DNA from: Actinomadura sp. GC306
GTDB lineage: Bacteria > Actinomycetota > Actinomycetes > Streptosporangiales > Streptosporangiaceae
Direction of reading: 5' to 3'
DNA: 32,936 nt
NCBI RefSeq assembly: GCF_004348665.1
Contig: NZ_SMKM01000036.1
Span: 1-32,936 of the forward strand
The translations under genes were made by a program, and so were the position numbers. Position 1 is the stretch's first letter; every line of letters starts with the position of its first letter. Positions 15,433-24,980 of the stretch are shown here, one piece after another. The notes beneath the pieces were generated by a model, which had not been told where the DNA came from, made no database searches, and saw nothing but the letters and a program-made list of their open reading frames with translations.

Positions 15433-16457
15433 GGGCGGACCAGGACCTTGCCGATGGCCGCGCGCGACTCGGCGGCGGCGAACGCGGCGGGCAGCTCGTC
15501 CATCCCGTACTCGGCCATCCGGACGGACCGCAGGCCGCCGCCGAAGTACGCGGCCAGCATCGCGGCGAACTCCGCCTCGGTGTAGGCGCCGGTGCCGAGC
15601 ACCCGCAGCCCGCGGTGGTACACGCCCGCGAGGGACATCGTGACCTCGTCGCCGGTCGTGTTGCCGAACGTCACCAGGCGCCCGCCCGTGCGCAGGCAGT
15701 CCAGGGAGGTCTGCCAGGTCGCCGCGCCCACGTGGTCGAGCGCGAGGTCGGCGCCCTCGCCGCCGGTGAAGTGGCGCACGGCGGCGACGACGTCGGCGTC
15801 GTTGTGCAGCAGCAGGTCGGCGCCGAGGTCGGCGGCGAGCGCGAGCTTGGCGTCACTGCCGGCGACCGCGACGACCCGCGCCCCGGCGCGCTTGGCGAGC
15901 TGCACCGCGGCGATGCTGACACCGCTCGCCGCGGCCTGCACCAGCACGGTCTCGTCCGGGGCGACGGCGCCGACGGTGACGCTGGCGCGCCAGGCGGTGC
16001 TCCACGCCGACGGCAGCGCCGCGGCCTCGGCCAGCTCGACGTGATCGGGGACGCGGTGGACGAGCCGGACGGGCACCCGCACGTACTCGGCGAAGCCGCC
16101 CGCGGTGTTCCCGCCGACGACGCGGACGGCGGGGCAGTGGCCGGGGTCCCCGGCGGCGCAGCGCGGGCACGTCCCGCAGCCCTGCGTCGGGTCGATCACC
16201 ACGCGGTCGCCGGGCGCGAACCCGGCGACCTCGTCCCCGACGGCCTCGACGTGGCCGGCGACGTCCATGCCGGCGATGTGCGGGAGGCGGAAGCCCGGCA
16301 GCACCGCGGGGCCGCGGCGCTGCAGCAGGTCGAGCCGGTTCAGCGCGCAGGCCCGGACCCGGACCAGCACGTCGCCGGGACCGGGGACCGGGTCGGCGAT
16401 GTGCCGCAGCGACACCACCTCCGGGCCGCCGAACCCCGTCTGGACCAGCGCTTTCAC
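15429..16457 (-). CDS. MDR-superfamily oxidoreductase (quinone oxidoreductase/zinc-alcohol-dehydrogenase-like)
   Basis: A 342-residue medium-chain dehydrogenase/reductase. GroES-like domain about 1-130, Rossmann domain about 140-290. The structural zinc loop is intact (GCGTCPRCAAGDPGHC: Cys94, 97, 100, 108), but the catalytic zinc positions are replaced (ALNRLDL with Asn40, GMDVAGHV with Asp65), as in NADPH quinone reductases and crotonyl-CoA-reductase-like enzymes. It is therefore more likely a double-bond or quinone reductase than an alcohol dehydrogenase. First gene of the long operon that includes the ABC importer, directly downstream of operator site D; its stop overlaps the amidohydrolase start. 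The substrate is unknown. Confidence 0.88.
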   Translation of the reverse strand: MKALVQTGFGGPEVVSLRHIADPVPGPGDVLVRVRACALNRLDLLQRRGPAVLPGFRLPHIAGMDVAGHVEAVGDEVAGFAPGDRVVIDPTQGCGTCPRCAAGDPGHCPAVRVVGGNTAGGFAEYVRVPVRLVHRVPDHVELAEAAALPSAWSTAWRASVTVGAVAPDETVLVQAAASGVSIAAVQLAKRAGARVVAVAGSDAKLALAADLGADLLLHNDADVVAAVRHFTGGEGADLALDHVGAATWQTSLDCLRTGGRLVTFGNTTGDEVTMSLAGVYHRGLRVLGTGAYTEAEFAAMLAAYFGGGLRSVRMAEYGMDELPAAFAAAESRAAIGKVLVRP

Positions 16458-16495
16458 CAGGGACCTCCGCCCTCGAACAGATCGATCTCATCTCG

Positions 16496-16558
16496 CATTG
16501 TGAGGCAGCGACTCGCAATGTGAGGCACACTCTGAACCCCGCTCACGGGGCGTGTCAA
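16496..16558 (-). promoter_or_regulatory. Promoter and operator of the importer operon (site D)
   Basis: Leftward TTGACA -35 (16558-16553), 17 nt, weak -10 TCAGAG (16535-16530), then an inverted repeat CATTGTGAGG (16496-16505), spacer CAGCG, ACTCGCAATG (16511-16520), 8 of 10 positions pairing. Seen another way, the element CTCGCAWTGTGAGGCA occurs twice in tandem (16492-16507 and 16512-16527), a 20-bp period. The repeat begins about two bases after the expected transcription start, the same geometry as site A. Confidence 0.62.
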
Positions 16559-16560
16559 CA

Positions 16561-16588
16561 CCTGCGCCGGAATTCGCGGCGCGGCAGG
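16561..16588 (-). terminator. Hairpin after the aldehyde dehydrogenase gene
   Basis: GCGCCG (16564-16569) and CGGCGC (16577-16582) pair around a 7-nt loop, and flanking CCTG/CAGG extend the stem with a small bulge. It lies directly after the leftward aldehyde dehydrogenase stop at 16589, as expected of a terminator. No T tract. Confidence 0.45.
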
Positions 16589-18046
<1,458 letters not shown>

Positions 18047-18056
18047 ACTGGAATCC

Positions 18057-18101
18057 TTGACCGGAACTATCCCGCATGTCAAGATGCCGTATCTCTTTAT
18101 G
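18057..18101 (+). promoter_or_regulatory. Divergent promoter region of ALDH and ADH with a degenerate operator (site E)
   Basis: Rightward TTGACC (18057-18062), 17 nt, CAAGAT (18080-18085) gives a reasonable promoter for the alcohol dehydrogenase. Overlapping its -10 and start point is a weaker inverted repeat, CATGTCAAGAT (18075-18085), spacer GCCGT, ATCTCTTTATG (18091-18101), 7 of 11 pairing. It resembles the operators elsewhere but its spacing is shifted, so membership of the regulon is tentative. No good -10 is visible for the aldehyde dehydrogenase, although TTGACA occurs leftward at 18082-18077. Confidence 0.4.
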
Positions 18102-18121
18102 AAATGATTTTGGGAGGCCGC

Positions 18122-19201
18122 ATGCGGGTCACCGCCGCCGTACTGGACCGTCCGGGGGAGCCCCTGGCCCTGCGGGACGTGGAACTCGGGCCGCCCCGGC
18201 CCGACGAGGTCCTGGTCCGGCTCAGCGCGGTCGGCATCTGCGCGACCGACCTTGAGTTCGCCGCGTTCTTCGAGGCGCCCGCCGTGCTCGGCCACGAGGG
18301 CGCCGGCATCGTGGAGAAGGTCGGCGACCGGGTCACGTCCGTCGCCCCCGGCGACCACGTCGCGCTGTCGTTCGCCTCGTGCGGGCGGTGCCGGCCCTGC
18401 CTGACCGGAACGCCCGGCTACTGCCTGAGCTTCGACGCGCTCAACTTCAGCGGGCGGCGCCCCGACGGGTCCTCGGCGGTCTCGCTCGGCGGCACCGAGA
18501 TCAACGCGCACTTCCTCGGCCAGTCGGCGTTCGCCGACCACGTCGTCGCGCCGGAGCGGGCCGTCGTGCCGATCGGCAAGGACGCCGACCTCACGCTCGC
18601 CGGGCCGTTCGGCTGCGGCTTCCAGACCGGCGCGGGCGGCGTGCTCAACGTGCTGCGGCCCGCCCCCGGCTCGTCGATCGCGATCTTCGGTGCGGGGTCG
18701 GTGGGCATCGCCTCCGTCCTCGCCGCCGCGCTCAGCGGATGCACGACCGTCGCGGTCGTCGACCTCAACGCCGAGCGGCTGGCCACGGCCCGGTCCCTCG
18801 GCGCCACCCACGGCGTGACCGGCGGCGAGGGCGCCGCCGAGGAGCTGCGCTCCATCGCGCCGGACGGGTTCGACTACGTCCTGGAGACCACCGGCCGCGC
18901 GGACGTCCTCCGCACCGGCGTGGAGGCCCTCGCCCCGCTCGGCCACTGCGGCGTCATCGGCGTCGGCCCCAGCCAGGAGATGACCTTCGACTGGCGCAGC
19001 GTCCTCAACGGCCGCACGATCACCGGCATCATCGGCGGCGGCGCGATCCCGCAGGTCTTCGTGCCCGAGCTGCTGCGGCTGCACGCCGCGGGCCGGTTCC
19101 CGGTGCACGAGATCGTGGAGCACTTCCCGTTCGAGCGGATCGGCGAGGCCGTCGACGCGGCGAAGAGCGGGACGATCGGCAAGGCCGTCCTCACCTTCTG
19201 A
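18122..19201 (+). CDS. Zinc-dependent alcohol dehydrogenase, aryl-alcohol type
   Basis: A 359-residue zinc MDR dehydrogenase. Catalytic zinc ligands are Cys40 (GICATD), His58 (LGHEGAG) and Cys165 (FGCGFQTG); the structural zinc uses Cys87, 90, 93 and 101 (SCGRCRPCLTGTPGYC); the nucleotide fold has FGAGSVG (189-195). The segment INAHFLGQSAFADHVVAPERAVVPI is characteristic of the benzyl/aryl-alcohol dehydrogenase branch. It would oxidise an alcohol made by the downstream P450 to the aldehyde used by the divergent aldehyde dehydrogenase. The ATG is preceded by GGGAGG with 4-5 nt spacing, which fixes the start although the frame is open for about 750 bases upstream. It is followed after 116 bp by the P450 gene, probably in one transcript. 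Confidence 0.93.
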   Translation: MRVTAAVLDRPGEPLALRDVELGPPRPDEVLVRLSAVGICATDLEFAAFFEAPAVLGHEGAGIVEKVGDRVTSVAPGDHVALSFASCGRCRPCLTGTPGYCLSFDALNFSGRRPDGSSAVSLGGTEINAHFLGQSAFADHVVAPERAVVPIGKDADLTLAGPFGCGFQTGAGGVLNVLRPAPGSSIAIFGAGSVGIASVLAAALSGCTTVAVVDLNAERLATARSLGATHGVTGGEGAAEELRSIAPDGFDYVLETTGRADVLRTGVEALAPLGHCGVIGVGPSQEMTFDWRSVLNGRTITGIIGGGAIPQVFVPELLRLHAAGRFPVHEIVEHFPFERIGEAVDAAKSGTIGKAVLTF

Positions 19202-19242
19202 CGCCCGCGGAACTGACGCCCGCGGAACTGACGCCCGCGGAA
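19198..19242. repeat. 15-bp tandem repeat, three perfect copies
   Basis: CTGACGCCCGCGGAA occurs three times head to tail. The first copy overlaps the stop codon of the alcohol dehydrogenase; the others lie in the spacer before the P450 gene. No function is evident; it may be a replication-slippage product. Confidence 0.9.
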
Positions 19243-19317
19243 CCGGTCCCCGAAGTTCCCAGAGGCGCGGCTGGGCAACACCGCGCGGAAGCCATGCGGC
19301 ACCTTGGAGTCGCGCAC

Positions 19318-21531
19318 ATGACACAGCAGCAGATGACACAGCAGCAGTTCGACCACCACTCGGACGAATGCAACGCCGACCCGGTCGCGTACTACGCCGG
19401 GTACCGCGAGGGCTGTCCCGTCGGACGCACCTCCGCGCACGGCGGGTTCGTCTACACGACGCGCTACGCCGACGTCGCGCGGATCGCCCGCGACGACGAG
19501 GCGTTCTCCTCCTCGCGCGAGGCGAACGGCGTGGACGGCGTCGCCATCGTCATCCCGAGCGGGCCGGGCCTGGAGCAGTACCCGATCGAGCTCGACCCGC
19601 CCCGCGCCACCGGCTACCGCGACCTGATCAACCCGCTGCTCACCCCGGCGGCGGTCGAGCGGCTGCGCCCGATGATCGCCCGGCACGCCGCGCGGGCCGT
19701 GGACGCGTTCATCGAGCTCGGCTCGGCCGACTTCGTCCGCGACCTGACCAACCCGGTCCCGGCCGCCGTCACCCTCGACTGGCTCGGCTTCCCCGAAGAG
19801 GACTGGGCGAAGCTCGCCGGGCCGGTGCACGACATCTTCGCCGCCCCCGCCGGCAGCGAGCGCGCGCTGCGCGGCGCCGAGGGCCTGGCGTACATGGAGC
19901 GGCGCATCCGCGAGCTGATCCGCGACCGCCGCGCCGAGCCCGCCGAGGACGCGGTCAGCGCGCTCGTCACCGCGCGCGACGAGGACGGGAACCCGTTCGG
20001 CGAGGACGAGCTCGTCTCGGTGATCGGGCTGCTCATCGCGGGCGGCGTCGACACCACGACCTCGCTGACCGGGTCGACGCTCGTCCACCTGAGCCGCCAC
20101 CCCGAGCAGCGGCAGCGCCTCATCGACTCCCCGGACCTGCTGGACCGCGCCACCGAGGAGTTCCTGCGGGCGTTCGCGCCGTCGCAGTCGATGGCCCGCA
20201 CCGCGCTGGACGACGTCGAGATAGGCGGCTGCCCCGTCAAGGCCGGCGAGCGCGTCCTGATCCCGTGGGTCGCCGCCAACCACGACCCCGCCGTGTTCCC
20301 CGAGCCCGAGGAGATCCGGCTCGACCGCGACGCGTCCCGGCACCTGTCCTTCGGGATCGGCTCGCACCGCTGCGCCGGCGCCCACCTGGCCAGGGCGATG
20401 TTCCGGGAGATGATGACGCAGGTCCTGACCCGGCTCCCGGACTTCCGGGTGCTGGAGGACGGCCTCGTCGAGTACCCGACGAGCGGGAACCAGAAGGGCT
20501 GGGACGCGATCCCCGCCGTGTTCACCCCCGGCCCGCGCGGGACCGGGACGTCGGTGGCGTCCACTCCCCTGGGCGCCGTGTACGACCTGACCGTGACGCG
20601 CGCCGAGGCGGCCGCCGACGGCGTGCTCGCCCTGACGCTGGCGCGGGCCGACGGCGCGGACATGCCCGCATGGGAGCCCGGCGCGCACCTTGAGCTGCGG
20701 CTTCCGTCCGGCCGCGTCCGCCAGTACTCGCTGTGCGGCGACCCGGCCGACCGGTCGCACTACCGCGTCGCCGTGCTGCGCGAGGCGGACGGCCGAGGCG
20801 GCTCGGAGGAGGTGCACGCGCTCGCCCGCGACGGCGTCACGTTCGGCGTCCGGGGCCCGCGCAACCACTTCCCGCTGGTGGACGCCCCGTCCTACCTGTT
20901 CCTCGCGGGCGGGATCGGCGTCACGCCGATCCTGGCCATGGTCCGCGCGGCCGCGGCGCGGGGGGCCGACTTCCGCGTCGTGTACGGCGGCCGCACCCGC
21001 GCGACGATGGCGTTCCGCGACGAGCTCGCGGCCCTCGCCGGCGACCGGCTGCGGGTGCTGCCGCAGGACGAGGCCGGCGTCCCGGACCTGACGGCGGTCC
21101 TCGCCGAGGCCGGGCCGGACACCGCCGTCTACTGCTGCGGCCCCACCGGGATGATCGCCGCGGCGGAGGGCGTCTGCGACGAGCTGGGCATCCGTCCCCG
21201 CCTGCACGTCGAGCGCTTCACCGGCGACGACTCGCTGGAGGTGGCGTTCGACCCGTCGCTGAACACCGAGTTCGACGTCCACCTCGCGCGGACGGGCGTC
21301 ACGATGCGCGTCCCCGCCGACCGGCGGCTCATCGAGGTGGTCCAGGAGGCGGTGCCGGGCCTGTCGTACGACTGCGAGAAGGGGTACTGCGGCGCGTGCG
21401 AGACGCGCGTCCTGGCCGGGGAGCCCGAGCACCGCGACTCGCTGCTCACCGAGGAGGAGCGCGCCGCGGGCAAGACCATGATGATCTGCGTGGGCCGCTG
21501 CACCTCGTCCCGCCTGGTGCTCGATCTATAG
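19318..21531 (+). CDS. Self-sufficient cytochrome P450: P450 fused to a PDR-type reductase (FMN, NADH, 2Fe-2S)
   Basis: A 737-residue single-chain monooxygenase with the class VII (CYP116B/P450RhF-like) layout. P450 domain about 1-400: I-helix AGGVDTTT (241-248), ExxR as EFLR (281-284), heme loop FGIGSHRCAG with ligand Cys352. Reductase about 415-640: FMN-binding RQYS (468-471), NAD-binding GGIGVTP (531-537), YCCGP (605-609). Ferredoxin about 650-737: plant-type 2Fe-2S cysteines 686, 691, 694 and 724 (CEKGYCGAC...MICVG). It takes electrons from NAD(P)H directly to heme and inserts oxygen into, or dealkylates, its substrate. Start: ATG 19318 after TTGGAG; an in-frame ATG at 19294 is a possible alternative. 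Family members are usually about 770 residues, so this one is slightly short, mainly at the N-terminus. Confidence 0.94.
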   Translation: MTQQQMTQQQFDHHSDECNADPVAYYAGYREGCPVGRTSAHGGFVYTTRYADVARIARDDEAFSSSREANGVDGVAIVIPSGPGLEQYPIELDPPRATGYRDLINPLLTPAAVERLRPMIARHAARAVDAFIELGSADFVRDLTNPVPAAVTLDWLGFPEEDWAKLAGPVHDIFAAPAGSERALRGAEGLAYMERRIRELIRDRRAEPAEDAVSALVTARDEDGNPFGEDELVSVIGLLIAGGVDTTTSLTGSTLVHLSRHPEQRQRLIDSPDLLDRATEEFLRAFAPSQSMARTALDDVEIGGCPVKAGERVLIPWVAANHDPAVFPEPEEIRLDRDASRHLSFGIGSHRCAGAHLARAMFREMMTQVLTRLPDFRVLEDGLVEYPTSGNQKGWDAIPAVFTPGPRGTGTSVASTPLGAVYDLTVTRAEAAADGVLALTLARADGADMPAWEPGAHLELRLPSGRVRQYSLCGDPADRSHYRVAVLREADGRGGSEEVHALARDGVTFGVRGPRNHFPLVDAPSYLFLAGGIGVTPILAMVRAAAARGADFRVVYGGRTRATMAFRDELAALAGDRLRVLPQDEAGVPDLTAVLAEAGPDTAVYCCGPTGMIAAAEGVCDELGIRPRLHVERFTGDDSLEVAFDPSLNTEFDVHLARTGVTMRVPADRRLIEVVQEAVPGLSYDCEKGYCGACETRVLAGEPEHRDSLLTEEERAAGKTMMICVGRCTSSRLVLDL

Positions 21532-21534
21532 GTT

Positions 21535-21559
21535 CCACGCGAGACGCCATCTCGTATGG
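21535..21559 (+). promoter_or_regulatory. Operator candidate upstream of the acetamidase gene (site F)
   Basis: Inverted repeat CCACGCGAGA (21535-21544), spacer CGCCA, TCTCGTATGG (21550-21559), 8 of 10 positions pairing, four bases after the P450 stop and 67 bp before the amidase start. Same arms and spacer as sites A and C. No convincing -35/-10 pair was found next to it, though TATGGT (21555-21560) could be a -10. Confidence 0.58.
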
Positions 21560-21626
21560 TGCGGTTTTTACACGCGGTTAACGGTCTCGGAACGGTGCCG
21601 CACCACCGGGCGGCGAGCATTCGGAC

Positions 21627-22727
21627 ATGCTTCAGCCCAAAGAAGGCCGGATCGACGGCGCGCACTACCTCCCGACCACCCCCGAGACCTGCCTGTGGGG
21701 CCGGCTCCCGAACCGGGACCGGCCCCCAGTGCTGCGTGTCGCGTCCGGCGACACCGTCACCATCGACACGCTCAGCCACGAGGGCATCCTTGAGGACCAG
21801 GGCCGCGACCCGGTCACCTACCTCGCGGGATTCGGCGTCCCCGCCGGCGAGGTCCTCGACGACGCCCGCGACCTGGCGGCGTCCGGGGTCGCCCACGACT
21901 ACGACGTGGACGGCCCGCACGTGGTCACCGGCCCGATCGAGGTCGCCGGCGCGGAGCCCGGCGACGTGCTGCGGGTCGACACGCTCGGCCTGCTGATCCG
22001 GGCGCCGTACGGCTTCATCAGCAGCAGGCACGGCTACGGGGCGCTGCCCGGCGAGTACCCCGAGACCGCCCCCGACAGCGGCCCCGGCGCGGACGGCGAC
22101 CGCGCCTACAACAGCGTGTGCGAGTTCATCGAGGTCATCGAGGAGGCCGGGCGCCTGCACGGGACGCTCCCGTACGGCCAGGGCCGCGCCGCGCGCTTCC
22201 CGCTGGCGCCCTTCCTCGGGCTGATGGGCGTGGCGTCCGACACCTCCGACCCCGTCCACTCGGTGCCGCCGGGCGGCCACGGCGGCAACCTCGACATCAA
22301 GGAACTCCAGGTCGGCTCGTCGCTCTACCTGCCCGTCCACATCCCCGGCGCCGGCTTCTACACGGGCGACCCGCACTACGCCCAGGGGAACGGAGAGGTC
22401 GCGCTCACCGCCCTGGAGGCACCGCTACGCGCGACGCTGCGGCTCACCGTGATCCCGCGCGCGGAGGCGTCCACCCTGCTCGGGATGCTGGACGAGCCGT
22501 TCGCCGAGACCGCCACGCACTGGATGCCGCTCGGCCTCCACGAGGACCTCGACGAGGCCGTACGTCGCGCCGTACGGGCCGCGGTCGGCTTCCTGGCGGC
22601 GACCCAGGGGATGCCCCGGCACTCCGCCCTCGCCTATCTCAGCGGCGCCGCCGACTTCGAGATCAGCCAGGTCGTGGACGGGATCAAGGGCGTCCACTGC
22701 ATGATCCGCAAAGCCGACTTCCGCTAG
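21627..22727 (+). CDS. Acetamidase/formamidase-family amidase
   Basis: A 366-residue FmdA/AmdA-family protein. Typical segments: PVLRVASGDTVTIDTLSHEG near the N-terminus, TGPIEVAGAEPGDVLRVDTL, FPLAPFLGLMGVA, the PPGGHGGNLDIKEL motif and IPGAGFYTGDPHYAQGNGEVALTALE. The family hydrolyses short amides (formamide, acetamide and relatives) to ammonia and an acid. Actinobacterial members differ widely, so the real amide is unknown. It has its own copy of the shared operator, so it is probably controlled with the pathway; it may process an amide substrate or a released formamide. The Shine-Dalgarno sequence is weak (GGCGAG). Confidence 0.9.
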   Translation: MLQPKEGRIDGAHYLPTTPETCLWGRLPNRDRPPVLRVASGDTVTIDTLSHEGILEDQGRDPVTYLAGFGVPAGEVLDDARDLAASGVAHDYDVDGPHVVTGPIEVAGAEPGDVLRVDTLGLLIRAPYGFISSRHGYGALPGEYPETAPDSGPGADGDRAYNSVCEFIEVIEEAGRLHGTLPYGQGRAARFPLAPFLGLMGVASDTSDPVHSVPPGGHGGNLDIKELQVGSSLYLPVHIPGAGFYTGDPHYAQGNGEVALTALEAPLRATLRLTVIPRAEASTLLGMLDEPFAETATHWMPLGLHEDLDEAVRRAVRAAVGFLAATQGMPRHSALAYLSGAADFEISQVVDGIKGVHCMIRKADFR

Positions 22728-22987
22728 CCGCGCCCGTCCTTGGAACCGTCTCCGGAGCGCTCGCCCTTCTCGTCCGCCACGGGGTGCTCCACCAGGGCCA
22801 GCACCCGGTTCGACATGAATCGGGCCGTGCGGATCGTGGTGCCCGTGCGGGTCACCTCGCTGACCTCCACCACCCCGCGCCGGTTGCCGATCTCGACGCG
22901 GCGCCCGGCGCGGGTCGCGGCGACCTCGTAGGTCTTGGTCGCGGAGCCGCCGACGTCCACCACGATCTCGACCCAGTCACCCTTCAT
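22724..22987 (-). CDS. Small conserved actinobacterial protein of unknown function
   Basis: An 87-residue protein (MKGDWVEIVVDVGGSATKTYEVAATRAGRRVEIGNRRGVVEVSEVTR...). It reads as a compact beta-rich domain with a charged, disordered C-terminus, and similar small proteins are familiar from actinobacteria as uncharacterised. Start: ATG 22987 is preceded by a G-rich CTGGGGGTGCCC; the alternative ATG at 23005 lacks a ribosome binding site. The stop codon overlaps the end of the convergent amidase gene by four bases, leaving no room for a terminator. It marks the start of non-catabolic gene content. Confidence 0.72.
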   Translation of the reverse strand: MKGDWVEIVVDVGGSATKTYEVAATRAGRRVEIGNRRGVVEVSEVTRTGTTIRTARFMSNRVLALVEHPVADEKGERSGDGSKDGRG

Positions 22988-23075
22988 GGGCACCCCCAGA
23001 AGCATCCGAACGCCTGTTCGATATGTACCCGGAAACGGCCCTGGGCAACCCCGCCCGAAGCGGCGGAAGCGCGAA

Positions 23076-23855
23076 TCAGCCGAACAGGAGCTGGGCGATC
23101 GCGACCAGCCCCACCGCCACGATCACGCCGCGCAGCACCATCGGCGGAATCCGGCGCGCGAGCTTGGCGCCGAGCAGCCCGCCGATCGTCGAGCCGACCG
23201 CGATGAGCAGCACCGCCCACCAGCTGATCTCGGTCGCGCCGAGCAGCCACATCGTGATGAACAGCAGCGCGGCCGTGCCGTTGACGATCGACACCATCGC
23301 GTTCTTGGCGCCGTTGAGCCGCTGCAGGTCGTCGTCCAGCGCGATCCCCAGCAGCGCGATGAGCACGATCCCCTGCGCGGCGCCGAAGTAGCCGCCGTAC
23401 ATACCGGTGCCGAACACGCCCAGCCACAGCGCAAGGCTGCCTTCCGGGCGGTGCCCCTCCCGCCCGTTGCGGCGCTCCCGCATCCACGCCTGCATCCGGG
23501 GCTGGACGACCACCATCACCAGCGCGACGGCGATCAGTACCGGCACGATGAAGGCGAACGCCTCGGGCGGCAGCGTCAGGAGCAGCAGGCCGCCCGCGAC
23601 CGCGCCCGCGAACGACGCGCTGCCCAGCCGCACCAGCCGGGCGCGCTGCCCCTGCAGTTCCTTGCGGTAGCCATACGCGCCGCTGACGTTGCCGGTCACC
23701 AGGCCGAGGTTGTTGGACACGTTCGCCACGACCGGCGGATAGCCGAGCGCGAGGAGGGTCGGGAAGGTGATCAGCGTGCCGGACCCCACGACGGCGTTGA
23801 TCCCGCCGGCGGCGATCCCGGCGGCCAGCACCGCGATCGCGTCCCAGACGTCCAC
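23076..23855 (-). CDS. TauE/SafE-family membrane permease
   Basis: A 259-residue integral membrane protein. The first repeat, AVLAAGIAAGGINAVVGSGTLITFPTLLALGYPPVVANVSNNLGLVTGNVSGAYGYRKEL, is the classic opening of the TauE/SafE (DUF81) family of sulfite, sulfonate or organic-anion exporters. A second repeat begins near LGVFGTGMYGGYFGAAQGIVLIALLG. About eight hydrophobic helices. GTG start, with a weak AGGGG upstream. Single gene; the transported anion cannot be predicted. Confidence 0.92.
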   Translation of the reverse strand: MDVWDAIAVLAAGIAAGGINAVVGSGTLITFPTLLALGYPPVVANVSNNLGLVTGNVSGAYGYRKELQGQRARLVRLGSASFAGAVAGGLLLLTLPPEAFAFIVPVLIAVALVMVVVQPRMQAWMRERRNGREGHRPEGSLALWLGVFGTGMYGGYFGAAQGIVLIALLGIALDDDLQRLNGAKNAMVSIVNGTAALLFITMWLLGATEISWWAVLLIAVGSTIGGLLGAKLARRIPPMVLRGVIVAVGLVAIAQLLFG

Positions 23856-23933
23856 AGGGGCCCCTACTCGTTCACCAGGCTAACAATGCCCCACGATGGT
23901 AGAGAACCGTGCAGGTCAAGCCGGAAACCGGGG

Positions 23934-23948
23934 TGCCCGAAACGGGCA
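23934..23948. terminator. Small hairpin downstream of the ABC ATPase gene
   Basis: TGCCCG (23934-23939) and CGGGCA (23943-23948) form a perfect 6-bp stem around AAA. Flanking CCGG repeats could extend it. It lies 24 bp beyond the ATPase stop at 23972, a suitable terminator position. Confidence 0.45.
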
Positions 23949-23971
23949 ATACCGGCTGTCCGCACCCGGGG

Positions 23972-24760
23972 TCACCGGACGGCGCGGGCGTACCACCGGC
24001 CGTTCTGGCGCTCCACGGTGAGCGGGAGCCCGAAGGTGTCCGACAGCTGCTCGGCGGTGAACACCTCGTCCACCTTCCCCTGCGCGACGATCTCGCCGCC
24101 GCGGAGCAGCAGGGCGTGGGTGAAGCCCTCCGGGACCTCCTCCACGTGGTGCGTGACCATCGCCATCGTGGGCGCGGCGGGGTCGTCGGCGAACGTGGAC
24201 AGCCGCGCGACGAGCTCCTCCCGGCCGCCGAGGTCGAGGCCCGCGGCGGGCTCGTCCAGCAGCAGGAGCTCCGGGTCCGGCATGAGCGCGCGGGCGATCT
24301 GGACGCGCTTGCGCTCGCCCTCCGACAGCGTGCCGAACGTGCGCCGCATCAGGTCGGCGCAGCCGAGGGCCTCCAGCAGCGCGACCGCGCGGCTCACGTC
24401 CGTCGAGTCGTACTCCTCCTGCCAGCGCCCCAGGATCGCGTACGAGGCCGTCAGCACCAGGTCGACGACGCGCTCACCGGCCGGCACCTTCTCCGCGACC
24501 GACGAGCTGGCCAGCCCGATGCGGGGACGCAGCTCGAAGACGTCCGTACGGCCCAGCTCCTCCTCCAGGATCACGACCTCGCCCTCGCTGGGGTGCAGCA
24601 TCGCGCCGGCTATCTGGAGCAGCGTCGTCTTCCCGGCCCCGTTCGGGCCCAGGATGACCCAGCGCTCACCCTCGCCCACCGTCCACGTGACATCGCGCAG
24701 CAGGGTCGCCCCGCCGCGCCTGACCCCGACTCCGCGGAGCTGAAGCACCTCGCCGGCCAT
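23972..24760 (-). CDS. ABC transporter ATP-binding protein
   Basis: A 262-residue single ABC cassette. Walker A GPNGAGKTT, Q-loop region within the LRPRIGLASSSVAEKV segment, signature LSEGERKRVQIARAL, Walker B ELLLLDEPAAGLD, and switch His in MVTHHVEEVP. No permease gene is adjacent, so its partner is unknown. Similar stand-alone ATPases (ModF/YheS-like branch) occur in actinobacterial chromosomes near serB. Start: ATG 24760 with GAAGG six bases upstream is preferred over an ATG-like start 45 bases earlier. Divergent from the following hypothetical gene. Confidence 0.88.
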   Translation of the reverse strand: MAGEVLQLRGVGVRRGGATLLRDVTWTVGEGERWVILGPNGAGKTTLLQIAGAMLHPSEGEVVILEEELGRTDVFELRPRIGLASSSVAEKVPAGERVVDLVLTASYAILGRWQEEYDSTDVSRAVALLEALGCADLMRRTFGTLSEGERKRVQIARALMPDPELLLLDEPAAGLDLGGREELVARLSTFADDPAAPTMAMVTHHVEEVPEGFTHALLLRGGEIVAQGKVDEVFTAEQLSDTFGLPLTVERQNGRWYARAVR

Positions 24761-24980
24761 CGCGCGCCTTCGTCTCCCATCCGGGTGGTCCTGAACCTCA
24801 GACAAGAACCTATGTGATCCGGGGCGCCGGGCGCCTCCCCGAGGCCCACCGGAACGACGGTTCCGCGATGCTCCCCGGACGCGAGAGGTTGGTTACGTGC
24901 GGCGGCAACGGGCTTACAAACGCTTATGGTGGATCGCATGCTCGTACGGGAGTGTTGGGAAAGCGAATGAGCAAGAACGT

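Noticed and set aside
18379..19317. Upstream in-frame extension of the P450 (to 1050 residues), which would make an apparent ADH-region/P450 fusion
   Set aside because: The extension is an out-of-frame reading of the alcohol dehydrogenase gene plus the tandem repeat. The P450 is complete from 19318.
18047..19339. Upstream in-frame extension of the aldehyde dehydrogenase (to 916 residues)
   Set aside because: The extension is antisense to the alcohol dehydrogenase and contains no domain; the aldehyde dehydrogenase is full length from 18046 with a ribosome binding site.
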